Source: an uncultured Prevotella sp.
GTDB lineage: Bacteria > Bacteroidota > Bacteroidia > Bacteroidales > Bacteroidaceae
Direction: 5' to 3'
DNA: 64,000 bases
NCBI GenBank assembly: GCA_900314455.1
Contig: OMVI01000014.1
Coordinates: 1 to 64,000 of the forward strand
Program-made: the position numbers and the translations under genes
In this document: one piece after another, positions 8,541-17,008 of the stretch
Position numbering within the stretch: the stretch's first letter is position 1
How the letters are laid out: each line of letters begins with the position of its first letter
Notes under the pieces: generated by a model
Database searches by the model: none
The model's input: the letters and a program-made list of their open reading frames with translations, nothing else
Told to the model about the DNA's origin: nothing

Positions 8541-10526
8541 CTATTCCGCCTCGTTCTTAGATGGCTTTGTCGCAATGACGAAATACAATATCAGAGCGAT
8601 GTAAGCAACAAGTGAAAGAAGCTCAGAGAGGTGGTTCTGCCACCAGGCAGAGTAGTCGAAGTCGACTCCACCGAACTTCAGCAGTGCTGAAACGACACCC
8701 ATCAGTGCGCCACCGGCAATAAATCCACTTGCAATAAGTGTTCCCTTGTCGACGCGTGCCTTATTGACAGCAGCGTCTTTGGTGCGGCTTCCGACGTACC
8801 AGTTTATCGCTCCGCCTACAAGAAGAGGGATATTGAGCTGTATAGGGATAAACATACCGAGGGCAAAGGCAAGCGACGGTATCTTGCAGCGGTCGAGTAT
8901 CAGTGCTATCAATGCTCCGATGCCATACAGTATCCAAGGTGCGCCCTGACCGCTCATGAGCGGCTGGATAACGGCGGCCATGGCATGAGCCTGCGGAGCT
9001 GCAAGAGCGTCGGTCTTGAAACCGTAAGTCTCGTTAAGAAGCATCATCACTCCGGCAACGGTAGCTGCACTGACGATGGTTCCGAGGAACTTGTACGTCT
9101 CCTGTTTCTTAGGAGTCGTGCCCAGCCAATAACCTATCTTCAAGTCGGTTATGAAAGAGCCTGCCATCGAAAGGGCTGTGCAGACAACACCACCCATGAG
9201 CAGGGCAGCAAGCATACCTGCATCGCCTTTCAGTCCGACGGCAACCATGACGACGGAAGCAAGTATCAGAGTCATGAGCGTCATTCCCGAAACAGGGTTA
9301 CTACCAACAATGGCAATAGCGTTGGCAGCGACAGTCGTGAAGAGGAAAGCTATGACAGCAACCAGGATGATGGCAACAGTGGCATGAAGGAGGTTGAAGT
9401 TCATCACGCCAAAGAAGAAGAATGCGTAAGTGATGAGAAGTACTACTGCCGAACCAATGGCGATAATCTTGAACGAGATGTCACGCTGCGTGCGGAGCAC
9501 TTCCTTGTCATTGGCGCCCTTACCCTTCATCTCGCGGACGGCAAGACTTGCAGCACCCTTGATGATTCCCCAGCTTTTTACAATGCCTATGATACCTGCC
9601 ATGGCGATAGCGCCTATGCCGAGGCTGCGACCGTAAGAGGTGAATATGTCCTCAGGGCTCATGGAGCCTACAGTCGAAGTTATAGACGGGTCCCATTGGT
9701 TGAGTACTGTGTCTGGGAAAACAACTGCCATCAGCGGTACGACAATCCACCACACGAAGATTGAACCGGCACAGATGATGGCTGCATAGCGAAGTCCGAC
9801 GATGTAGCCGAGACCCAACACGGCAGCTCCGGTGTTGACCTTGAAGACGAGTTTAGCCTTATCGGCGATGGTTTCGCCAATGCCTATCATACGGCTAGTA
9901 ACGTTCTCGTTCCACCATCCAAAAGTTGCGACGACGAAATCGTACAGTCCTCCGATAAGTCCCGCTATGAGAAGAGGCTTAGCCTGACTGCCGCCCTTCT
10001 CTCCGCTGACGAGCACCTGCGTCGTTGCAGTTGCCTCAGGGAACGGGTATTTGCCGTGCATTTCCTTGACAAAATACTTGCGGAACGGGATGAGGAAGAG
10101 TATTCCGAGGATGCCGCCGAGTGCTGCTGCAAGGAAAATCTTAAAGAAGTCGGCTTGCAAATCGAGCATATAGATTGCCGGCATGACAAAGATGCCACCT
10201 GCAACGACGGCTCCGGAGCAAGCGCCGATACTCTGGATGATGACGTTTTCACCAAGGGAGTTCTTGCGGTGGGTTGCCTGCGAGAGTCCAATGGCTATAA
10301 TTGCGATTGGGATAGCTGCCTCGAAGACCTGGCCTACCTTAAGTCCGAGGTAGGCAGCGGCAGCCGAAAAGAGCACTGCCATGAGCAAACCCCACGTGAC
10401 CGACCACGGAGTGACTTCGCGGTAGGTCTTGTTGGGCTTCATAATGGGCTCATATTCTTCGCCCGGCTTTAGTTCGCGGAAGGCGTTCTCAGGCAGTTCA
10501 ATGTTTTGCTTTTCCTGTTGTTCCAT
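8541..10526 (-). CDS. OPT-family oligopeptide transporter
   Basis: Integral membrane transporter of 661 aa with about 14-16 hydrophobic helices, of the oligopeptide transporter (OPT) superfamily. These move peptides or metal-peptide chelates using the proton gradient. The N-terminal cytoplasmic segment (LPENAFRELKPGEEYEP) and TPWSVTWGLLMAVLFSAAAAY entering TM1 are typical of bacterial OPT proteins, as are KYPFPEATATTQVL and NPVSGMTLMTLI. I chose the start at MEQQEKQN (10526); the frame upstream would begin with TTG inside the predicted promoter. It stands alone between the luxS repeat region and queC. The substrate cannot be told from sequence. Confidence 0.9.
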   Translation of the reverse strand: MEQQEKQNIELPENAFRELKPGEEYEPIMKPNKTYREVTPWSVTWGLLMAVLFSAAAAYLGLKVGQVFEAAIPIAIIAIGLSQATHRKNSLGENVIIQSIGACSGAVVAGGIFVMPAIYMLDLQADFFKIFLAAALGGILGILFLIPFRKYFVKEMHGKYPFPEATATTQVLVSGEKGGSQAKPLLIAGLIGGLYDFVVATFGWWNENVTSRMIGIGETIADKAKLVFKVNTGAAVLGLGYIVGLRYAAIICAGSIFVWWIVVPLMAVVFPDTVLNQWDPSITSTVGSMSPEDIFTSYGRSLGIGAIAMAGIIGIVKSWGIIKGAASLAVREMKGKGANDKEVLRTQRDISFKIIAIGSAVVLLITYAFFFFGVMNFNLLHATVAIILVAVIAFLFTTVAANAIAIVGSNPVSGMTLMTLILASVVMVAVGLKGDAGMLAALLMGGVVCTALSMAGSFITDLKIGYWLGTTPKKQETYKFLGTIVSAATVAGVMMLLNETYGFKTDALAAPQAHAMAAVIQPLMSGQGAPWILYGIGALIALILDRCKIPSLAFALGMFIPIQLNIPLLVGGAINWYVGSRTKDAAVNKARVDKGTLIASGFIAGGALMGVVSALLKFGGVDFDYSAWWQNHLSELLSLVAYIALILYFVIATKPSKNEAE

Positions 10527-10559
10527 ATCTTTTTGTTTCGTTTTGAATACAAATTTTTG

Positions 10560-10567
10560 CAAAATTA
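10560..10567 (-). promoter_or_regulatory. Predicted -7 element for the OPT transporter gene (TAATTTTG)
   Basis: Minus-strand TAATTTTGC lies 33 bp upstream of the chosen ATG. No TTTG box is visible at 19-20 bp spacing. Confidence 0.55.
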
Positions 10568-10678
10568 CAACAAAAAGATAAAATCAACGAATTTTATTTC
10601 GACAATTGTATGAAGACAGTAATATATCGAACCGCATCCCAAGGCTATACATTATTTATATAAGGGACGCGCAACGCA

Positions 10679-11332
10679 TCACTCTTCATACTCTGTCGGG
10701 TCTGGAACTCCTGCAAGACGGAAGGCTTCCTTGCGCTCAACGCAGGTGCCGCACTTGCCGCAATGCTTCTCGCCTCCTTTGTAGCAGGAGTACGTTTTGG
10801 AGTAGTCGATGCCGAGACGGGTGCCTATGCGGCAGATGTCGGCTTTCGTTATGTTCGTATATGGTGCGTCAATCTCCACTCCGGCATACGTTCCGTGTTT
10901 CATGGCCTCTGACATCGGGCGGATGAAATCTTCACGGCAGTCGGGGTAAATGGAATGGTCGCCAAAGTGATTGGCGATGAGCACGCAGTTCAAACCACGG
11001 CTTTCAGCCATTCCGCAGCCAATGGCAAGCATAATGCCGTTGCGGAACGGTACTACCGTCGACTTCATATTCTCCTCGCTGTAGTTGCCTTCAGGAATTG
11101 CGTCAGCGCCTTCGAGCAATGAGGACTTGAAATATTTGTGCATAAACTCAAGTGGAATGACTATGTGTTCTATACCAAGCAGCTTACAATGGTAGTTGGC
11201 GCAGGCTATCTCTCGGCTGCTATGGTTGCTGCCATAGTCGAAGGAGACGGCAAGGGCGATGTCTTTCTGCTTGTCATAGAGAAGCGTCACGCTGTCCATA
11301 CCGCCCGAAAGGATTATCAGGGATTCCTTCAT
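10679..11332 (-). CDS. queC: 7-cyano-7-deazaguanine (preQ0) synthase
   Basis: ATP-dependent enzyme that converts 7-carboxy-7-deazaguanine to preQ0 in queuosine biosynthesis. The 217-aa protein has the PP-loop SGGMDS at residues 9-14 and the C-terminal zinc site built from Cys183-type spacing in SCYKGGEKHCGKCGTCVERK. It is the last gene of the yhhQ-queF-queC operon, 48 bp after queF. The earlier pathway genes queD and queE are not in this window, so they must be elsewhere or the cell relies partly on import. Confidence 0.95.
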   Translation of the reverse strand: MKESLIILSGGMDSVTLLYDKQKDIALAVSFDYGSNHSSREIACANYHCKLLGIEHIVIPLEFMHKYFKSSLLEGADAIPEGNYSEENMKSTVVPFRNGIMLAIGCGMAESRGLNCVLIANHFGDHSIYPDCREDFIRPMSEAMKHGTYAGVEIDAPYTNITKADICRIGTRLGIDYSKTYSCYKGGEKHCGKCGTCVERKEAFRLAGVPDPTEYEE

Positions 11333-11380
11333 TGATGTGTGGTTTTGTCTAATTTTGTTTACGAACAGTAAACTTGTGGA

Positions 11381-11842
11381 TTACTGGTGAGTGGCAAAGC
11401 GCTGCTCGGCGAGCTTCTCATACTTTGTCCCAGGGCGTCCGTAGTTGGCATAAGGATAGATGCTGATGCCGCCGCGGGGAGTGAAGAGTCCCGTAACCTC
11501 GATATATTTCGGGTCCATAAGGTGTATCAAGTCTTTCATAATTATGTTGACACAGTCCTCATGGAAGTCGCCGTGGTTACGGAAACTGAACAGATACAAT
11601 TTCAGACTTTTGCTCTCGACCATCAACTCTCCCGGAATGTACATTATTCTAATCTCCGCGAAGTCAGGTTGACCGGTTATCGGACACAGAGATGTGAACT
11701 CGGGGCAATTGAAACGGACCCAATAGTCGTTCTCAGGGTGCTTGTTCTTGAATGTTTCCAATACCTCCGGAGCATAGTCCATACGGTATTTGGTCCTGGA
11801 ACCGAGAGCTTTCAGACCCTCGTCTTTACGTGTTTCTGACAT
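11381..11842 (-). CDS. queF: NADPH-dependent preQ0 reductase
   Basis: Reduces the nitrile of preQ0 to the amine of preQ1. At 153 aa it is the short, YkvM-type QueF. The catalytic Cys53 and Asp60 are seen in [12 protein letters not shown], and the family motif ESKSLK follows. It sits 94 bp after the precursor transporter gene and 48 bp before queC in one operon. Making preQ1 fits the preQ1-type riboswitch at the operon's 5' end: the product would close the loop. Confidence 0.95.
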   Translation of the reverse strand: MSETRKDEGLKALGSRTKYRMDYAPEVLETFKNKHPENDYWVRFNCPEFTSLCPITGQPDFAEIRIMYIPGELMVESKSLKLYLFSFRNHGDFHEDCVNIIMKDLIHLMDPKYIEVTGLFTPRGGISIYPYANYGRPGTKYEKLAEQRFATHQ

Positions 11843-11936
11843 AGTGAATATGTTTAGGGAACATGCACGCGGCTCTGCTCCCGAATTGTTATACTAATAA
11901 AGGTTGGTAAAATGGTTCTACTTGATTTGGAATATT

Positions 11937-12626
11937 CTAAATGGAGAATATCTTCCAGATACTATAATTGATGCCATTGTCATAGACATCTTCGCCCTCA
12001 TGTGCCTTGAGCGCCTTCACGACACGGATGGTCACAGGCAAGGCGATGACCTCATAGAGTGTTTTCAGCACTACCTGCCATATCATAAGTGCAGGAAGGG
12101 CCGGCCATGGCACTACCCCACCGAGTGCAAGAGGGAAGAAAATGATGGAGTCGAAGCTTTCTCCGGCAATGGTACTGAGGATGGCGCGCCATGAGAAGTG
12201 GAGTCCCTTATCATGGATTTTCATCTTGCTCATGACGTATGCGTTGGCAAAGCTGCCGATGATGAACGCTACGAAAGAGGCTGCCGCTACACGCGGGGCG
12301 AGACCGAAGATGGCATGGAAGCCTTCGTCGTTGTGCCAATAAGAAGCGCCGGGGATAGCATCGCAGATAGCTCCGAGCAGAACAAAGAAGAAGTTCATTG
12401 CGAAGCCGGTCCAGATAAGCAGACGCGCCTTGCGGAAACCCCATACCTCACAAACGCAGTCGTTTATGATGTAGCTGACAGGAAAGACCAGCAAGCCGCC
12501 GGTAAGTGAAACTCCAAGAACTTGAATTTGCTTTGTTTCGAGAATATTTGCCGTGATGAGGCAAACGCAAAAGAGTATACTGAAAAGCATGAACAGTACG
12601 CTCACCTGTTGTTTTGTCTTTATCAT
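11937..12626 (-). CDS. yhhQ: Queuosine precursor transporter, YhhQ/VUT family
   Basis: Inner-membrane protein of 229 aa with about six hydrophobic helices. Recognisable family segments are the NDCVCEVWGFRKAR loop, the GESFDSIIFF motif and WQVVLKTLYEV near the C-terminus. YhhQ (QPTR) proteins import preQ0 or preQ1. It is the first gene of an operon with queF and queC, and its ATG lies 4 bp after the predicted preQ1-I aptamer. Uptake would then be shut off when preQ1 is plentiful. The choice between preQ0, preQ1 and another deazapurine as substrate is not decidable here. Confidence 0.92.
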   Translation of the reverse strand: MIKTKQQVSVLFMLFSILFCVCLITANILETKQIQVLGVSLTGGLLVFPVSYIINDCVCEVWGFRKARLLIWTGFAMNFFFVLLGAICDAIPGASYWHNDEGFHAIFGLAPRVAAASFVAFIIGSFANAYVMSKMKIHDKGLHFSWRAILSTIAGESFDSIIFFPLALGGVVPWPALPALMIWQVVLKTLYEVIALPVTIRVVKALKAHEGEDVYDNGINYSIWKIFSI

Positions 12627-12628
12627 GT

Positions 12629-12666
12629 GTCTTGTTTTGTTAAAGGGGGTTTAGCAAGTACCCCTG
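12629..12666 (-). promoter_or_regulatory. preQ1-I riboswitch controlling yhhQ-queF-queC
   Basis: On the minus strand, GGGG (12664-12661) pairs with CCCC in 12649-12645 as P1. The loop TACTTGCTAAA carries CTTG (12658-12655), which can pair with CAAG (12634-12631) in the A-rich tail as the P2 pseudoknot. The next base, C12654, takes the place of the ligand-pairing cytosine of preQ1-I aptamers. The tail TTAACAAAACAAG is the same as in the Thermoanaerobacter tengcongensis aptamer as I remember it. The aptamer ends 4 bp before the yhhQ ATG, so ligand binding would mask the ribosome-binding region. It starts within a few bases of the predicted transcription start. Strong by pattern; not confirmed by a covariance search. 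Confidence 0.88.
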
Positions 12667-12676
12667 TTTGCGGGTG

Positions 12677-12707
12677 CAAAGTTACTGTAAACTGCTGAGA
12701 TTACAAA
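12677..12707 (-). promoter_or_regulatory. Full consensus promoter of the queuosine operon
   Basis: Minus-strand TTTG (12707-12704), a 19-bp gap and TAACTTTG (12684-12677) match the Bacteroidota -33/-7 consensus. The start point would be near 12670, which puts the riboswitch at the very 5' end of the message. Confidence 0.75.
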
Positions 12708-12747
12708 ATGAAAAGCTTGCTTTTTGTAGATAGGAACATAAACAAAA

Positions 12748-12796
12748 ATACCCAAACGTGTTGCAGTTATGGGATTTTTGCAATGCGTTTGGGTAT
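12748..12796 (-). terminator. Terminator of the M13 peptidase gene
   Basis: ATACCCAAACG (12748-12758) pairs with 12786-12796, and TTGCA/TGCAA extends the stem inward with a short mismatch. Read leftwards, the stem is followed by TATTTTTGTT, a good U-tract. It lies 20 bp beyond the peptidase stop codon. Confidence 0.8.
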
Positions 12797-12815
12797 CGTT
12801 TATAGTTCAAAAGGA

Positions 12816-14849
12816 TTACCAGAGCTGGAGTCTCTTTTCCTTTGGAATGTACATTTTGTCAGTTGGCCGAACGTTGTAAGCCTTGTACCATGCATCGATA
12901 TGAGGCAGGGCACCGTTTACACGCCAACGTCCGAGAGCGTGAGGGTCCGTCTTTACACGGTTGCGGATTTCCTTTTCAGTGATGTTGTCAGCCCATACAC
13001 CGGCATAGGCGAGGAAGAAACGCTGGTCTGGAGTCAGTCCATCCCAGTCCTTCAGCTTCTTGTCCTTGGTGGCGTTCTTGAAGGCATTGAACGAGACTTG
13101 CAGTCCTCCGTGGTCGGCAAGGTTCTCACCGAGGGTGAACTTACCGTTGGCGTGGAGACCAGGGAGTACCTGAATGCTGTCGAAGAAGTCGGAATAGAGC
13201 TTTGCACGCTCCTCGAACCCCTTGGCATCGCTAGGAGTCCACCAGTCCTTAAGGTTTCCGTCGGCATCGTACTGACGTCCCTGGTCGTCGAATCCGTGGG
13301 TCATCTCGTGACCGATAACTACTCCGATAGCTCCGTAGTTGAAGGCTTCGTCAGCCTTAGGGTCGAAGAACGGATACTGAAGGATACCTGCCGGGAAGCA
13401 GATTTCGTTGGTTGTCGGATTGTAATAAGCGTTGACAGTCTGCGGAGTCATGAACCATTCGTCCCTGTCTACTGGCTTTCCGGCCTTGTGGGCTATTTCG
13501 TAGTCGTTGGCAAACTTGCGGCATGCCTGTACGTTCTCATAGAATGTCTTCGTCGGGTCTATGGTCAGGGCGCTGTAATCCTTCCACTTGTTAGGATAAC
13601 CGACCTTCACATAGAACTTATCAAGTTTCTTATGAGCGTTTGCTTTGGTTTCTGCGCTCATCCAGTCCTGTGCGTCTATGCGCTCGCCAAGTGAAATCTG
13701 GAGATTCTTGATAAGCTCCTCCATGATGATTTTGGATGACTCCGGGAAGTAGCGCTTGCAGTAAATGCGGCCAAGAGCTTCACCCATCTGAGCCTGAACC
13801 TGGTTTGTGGCACGCTTCCAAAGTGGATATTCCTCCTTACGACCTGACATTGTCTTGCCGAAGAAGTCGAAGTTTGCCTGGCGAATCTCATCAGTCAGAT
13901 ACGAAGCAGATGACATGATGACATCCCATTCCATTGCTGCCTTGAGCTCATCAACAGTCTGCAAGCCTTCAATGACGTTCAATCCCTCGAAGAACTTTGG
14001 CTGACCGACGATAATCTCTTGTATATTGTCAGACTTAACACCCTCAGCGTTAGCCAACTGCTCAAAGTTCAGGTTCGGATAGTTTGTCTCGAATTCCTTC
14101 AAAGACATCTTGTTGTAGTTTGCCTGAGGGTCTCTGAGCTCGACATTCGACTTGGAGATGAGTGCCAAAGCGGTCTCTGAGCGGAAGATGTCGTTAGCCT
14201 TAGCCTCTGCCTGAGCATCGTTGAAGCCGTAAAGCTTGAACATTCGTGCGATGTGCTTTTTGAAAGCGTCACGGATTGCAACTGTTGCAGAGTCAGTGTT
14301 GACATAGTAGTCGCGTTGTCCGAGTGTCAGTCCGCCCTGAGAAAGGTTCATGATGTTCATCGTGACATTCTTCTCATCGGCTCCGAAACCATAACCGTAA
14401 GGAACTCCATAGCCAAATGGCTCGTTCTCAAGTTGTATCTTCTTGAGTTCGTCCTTTGTCGTTGCAGCCTCAATCTTATCGATAAGCGGCTTCACCGGAG
14501 CTATGCCGTTCTTATTGCGACTGTCCACATCGAGGGCGAGTTTGTAGAAGTCTGAGAGCTTCTGCTCAAGGCTTCCCTTTGCATACGTCTTCTTTTTAAG
14601 CCCATCAAGGATACTGTTGATGCGCTTGTTGTTGTTCTCTGCCAACTGGTCGAAGCTGCCAAAGCGACTGTAAGCAGCAGGTAGAGGGTTGTTCTTCTGC
14701 CACCCGCCGTTGGCAAACTGGTAGAAATCATCTTGAGGACGAACGTTCCTGTTGAAGTTCTTCTCATCGAGTCCCGACTTGTTCTGTCCCATTCCCATAA
14801 CAGGAATGGCAGCCATCATAAAGACGGGAATAATTTTTTTCATGTTCAT
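12816..14849 (-). CDS. pepO: M13-family zinc metallopeptidase (PepO/neprilysin-like)
   Basis: Secreted or periplasmic endopeptidase of 677 aa. A signal peptide (MNMKKIIPVFMMAAIPVMG) precedes the N-terminal domain, which begins DDFYQFANGGWQ. The zinc site HEMTHGFDDQGRQYD, the third ligand in ENLADHGGLQ and the C-terminal NPHAL-like DPHALGRWRVNG with final CxxW replaced by KRLQLW are all in order for M13. The start was put at 14849 because the longer frame from 14897 adds a charged stretch ahead of the signal peptide. It lies 69 bp downstream of the ABC-F gene in the same direction and ends at a clear terminator. A Bacteroidota homologue would act on short peptides in the envelope (inference). 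Confidence 0.92.
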   Translation of the reverse strand: MNMKKIIPVFMMAAIPVMGMGQNKSGLDEKNFNRNVRPQDDFYQFANGGWQKNNPLPAAYSRFGSFDQLAENNNKRINSILDGLKKKTYAKGSLEQKLSDFYKLALDVDSRNKNGIAPVKPLIDKIEAATTKDELKKIQLENEPFGYGVPYGYGFGADEKNVTMNIMNLSQGGLTLGQRDYYVNTDSATVAIRDAFKKHIARMFKLYGFNDAQAEAKANDIFRSETALALISKSNVELRDPQANYNKMSLKEFETNYPNLNFEQLANAEGVKSDNIQEIIVGQPKFFEGLNVIEGLQTVDELKAAMEWDVIMSSASYLTDEIRQANFDFFGKTMSGRKEEYPLWKRATNQVQAQMGEALGRIYCKRYFPESSKIIMEELIKNLQISLGERIDAQDWMSAETKANAHKKLDKFYVKVGYPNKWKDYSALTIDPTKTFYENVQACRKFANDYEIAHKAGKPVDRDEWFMTPQTVNAYYNPTTNEICFPAGILQYPFFDPKADEAFNYGAIGVVIGHEMTHGFDDQGRQYDADGNLKDWWTPSDAKGFEERAKLYSDFFDSIQVLPGLHANGKFTLGENLADHGGLQVSFNAFKNATKDKKLKDWDGLTPDQRFFLAYAGVWADNITEKEIRNRVKTDPHALGRWRVNGALPHIDAWYKAYNVRPTDKMYIPKEKRLQLW

Positions 14850-14918
14850 TTTCCTCTGTTTTTTATTTATGTTTATCGTTTTATTGTCATAATTCATGAC
14901 TCTACATGAAGTGGTTTG

Positions 14919-16862
14919 TCAGCCGACGGCCTTCTGAAGTTTTTCCAGATTCTCCGAAAGGGTCATCCATCGGTCGTTCTCCTCATCGAGGGAGCGTTTC
15001 AAGTCGGTGTATTCGGTGACGAGTTCCATGTTCGATGCGTTCTCAGCGTTCATAAACAGTTTGTCAAGCTCTGCTACACGCTTCTCCATTGATGCAATTT
15101 TCTTCTCGCTTTCATCGACAAGACGCTGCGCCTTACGAACTTTTTTCTGTTGCGCCTTGCGCTCTTCATAGTTCTGTTTGCCTGCCGATACTGACTCTTC
15201 CGTAGCCGAAATGCGTGGTGAAGATTGTGTCTCTGTCAGCGCCTCATTAACTGTCTCTGCGTTGTGGGCACATAGATAGTCGTAAATACCTCCAAGATGC
15301 TCACGCACTTTGCCACCCTTGAATTCGTAGACCTTACTTACGAGACCGTCAAGGAACTCTCTGTCGTGGCTCACAATTATCGCGGTGCCGTCGAAAGCTT
15401 TGATGGCGTCCTTAAGGACTTCCTTCGATGGAATGTCGAGATGGTTCGTCGGCTCATCGAGAATGAGCAAATTGACAGGCTCAAGTAGAAGTTTTATCAT
15501 TGCAAGGCGGCTACGCTCGCCTCCGGAAAGTACTTTTACCTTCTTCTCAGAGGTCTCTCCGCCGAACATGAACGCACCCAACAAGTCGTTAATCTTTAAG
15601 CGCATGTCACCCGTTGCGACTCTGTCGATGGTGTCATATATGGTGATATCCTCATCAAGAAGCTGTGCCTGGTTCTGCACAAAATAGCCTATCTGAACGT
15701 TATGACCAATCTTCAGTTTGCCGGTAAACGGTATTTCGCCCATTATACACTTCACAAGCGTCGACTTACCCTCACCATTCTTACCCACGAAAGCGACCTT
15801 CTCGCCACGCTTAATAGTGAAGGTGACGTCGGAGAAGACTGTGTGACTGCCGTAATCTTTGCGTAGATTCTCACATATTATAGGGTAATCACCGGAGCGA
15901 AGGCATGGCGGAAACTTCAAGTGCATTACCTTGTTGTCGACCTCATCGACCTCTATGGGAACGATTTTCTCCAACTGACGAATGCGTTGCTGCACCTGAA
16001 CAGCCTTTGTTGCTTGATAACGGAAACGCTCAATGAAAGCTTTCGTGTCGGCAATCTCCTTCTGTTGGTTCTCATAAGCACGCAACTGCTGCTCGCGGCG
16101 CTCCTTCCTAAGGACGAGGTATTGGTCATACTTTACCTTATAATCCTCTATATGACCACACGTAATCTCAATCGTCCTATCGGTAACGTTATTGATGAAC
16201 GCCCTGTCATGGCTCACGAGGACGACTGCTTTGGCAAAGTTCTGAAGGTATTGCTCCAACCATTGAATTGATTCAATGTCCAAATGGTTGGTCGGCTCGT
16301 CAAGAAGCAGCACGTCAGGCTTACGCAACAGTATCTTCGCAAGTTCTATTCGCATGCGCCATCCACCAGAGAACTCACTCGTAGGACGGTCGAAGTCGGT
16401 GCGCTCAAAGCCAAGACCGACAAGCGTGCGCTCCATTTCCGCCTCATAGTTGCCGCCACCAAGCATCATGTAACGTTCCTGAATCTCAGTGTATTCGGCA
16501 ACAAGTTGGTTATAGCTGTCGCTCTCATAGTCGGTGCGCTTTGCCATTTCAGTCTCGAGCGCAGCCAGTTTATCCTGGAATTCGGTAATATTTGCGAACG
16601 CCTTTCTCGCCTCCTCAATCACCGTTGTATCGTCGGAGATGCGCATAACCTGCGGTAAATAGCCCACCGTAACATCGTTTGGCACTGACACCTGACCCGA
16701 AGTAGGCTTCTGAAGTCCGCAAAGTATCTTCAGCATCGTCGACTTTCCTGCGCCATTCTTGCCTACTAAGGCTATCCGGTCTCTATCGTTGATGACGAAG
16801 GATACGTCCTTAAACAACGGCTTAGCGCCAAATTCTACTGTCAAATTATCTACAGAAATCAT
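14919..16862 (-). CDS. ABC-F family ATPase (ribosome-associated translation factor)
   Basis: Soluble protein of 647 aa with two ABC ATPase domains and no membrane segments. The first domain has GKNGAGKST near residue 37, the signature SGGWRMR and LLLDEPTNHLD. A charged linker (residues about 240-310) follows. The second domain has GKNGEGKST, LSGGERSRLAM and LILDEPTNHLD. A C-terminal coiled coil rich in Glu and Lys (about 560-640) is typical of Uup/YdiF-like ABC-F proteins. These bind the ribosomal E site and ease stalled or drug-bound ribosomes; nothing here identifies a resistance subtype. The start MISVDNLTVEF at 16862 follows the promoter; the longer frame from 16928 runs through it. Confidence 0.92.
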   Translation of the reverse strand: MISVDNLTVEFGAKPLFKDVSFVINDRDRIALVGKNGAGKSTMLKILCGLQKPTSGQVSVPNDVTVGYLPQVMRISDDTTVIEEARKAFANITEFQDKLAALETEMAKRTDYESDSYNQLVAEYTEIQERYMMLGGGNYEAEMERTLVGLGFERTDFDRPTSEFSGGWRMRIELAKILLRKPDVLLLDEPTNHLDIESIQWLEQYLQNFAKAVVLVSHDRAFINNVTDRTIEITCGHIEDYKVKYDQYLVLRKERREQQLRAYENQQKEIADTKAFIERFRYQATKAVQVQQRIRQLEKIVPIEVDEVDNKVMHLKFPPCLRSGDYPIICENLRKDYGSHTVFSDVTFTIKRGEKVAFVGKNGEGKSTLVKCIMGEIPFTGKLKIGHNVQIGYFVQNQAQLLDEDITIYDTIDRVATGDMRLKINDLLGAFMFGGETSEKKVKVLSGGERSRLAMIKLLLEPVNLLILDEPTNHLDIPSKEVLKDAIKAFDGTAIIVSHDREFLDGLVSKVYEFKGGKVREHLGGIYDYLCAHNAETVNEALTETQSSPRISATEESVSAGKQNYEERKAQQKKVRKAQRLVDESEKKIASMEKRVAELDKLFMNAENASNMELVTEYTDLKRSLDEENDRWMTLSENLEKLQKAVG

Positions 16863-16883
16863 CTGTTTCGTTCTTTTAAGGTG

Positions 16884-16914
16884 CAAAGTTACAAAGAATA
16901 TCCCGTTCCGCAAA
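16884..16914 (-). promoter_or_regulatory. Full consensus promoter of the ABC-F gene
   Basis: Minus-strand TTTG (16914-16911), a 19-bp gap and TAACTTTG (16891-16884). The -7 element is 21 bp upstream of the ATG at 16862. The tex promoter lies back to back, 35 bp away. Confidence 0.7.
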
Positions 16915-16949
16915 ATAAGAACTGTCAAACAACTTATATCCGGTTGTTT

Positions 16950-16980
16950 TTTGAAAAGAGCGGAAAAATTACTAATTTTG
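16950..16980 (+). promoter_or_regulatory. Full consensus promoter of tex
   Basis: TTTG at 16950-16953, a 19-bp gap and TAATTTTG at 16973-16980, followed by C. It is 28 bp before the tex ATG. This is one of the best matches to the Bacteroidota vegetative promoter in the window. Confidence 0.75.
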
Positions 16981-17008
16981 CAAGATAATCATTCTTTAAA
17001 CCAAAAGC

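Noticed and set aside
12708..13694. A 328-codon open frame antisense to the M13 peptidase gene
   Set aside because: It overlaps the zinc-site half of a convincing peptidase gene and the terminator hairpin; no recognisable protein features.
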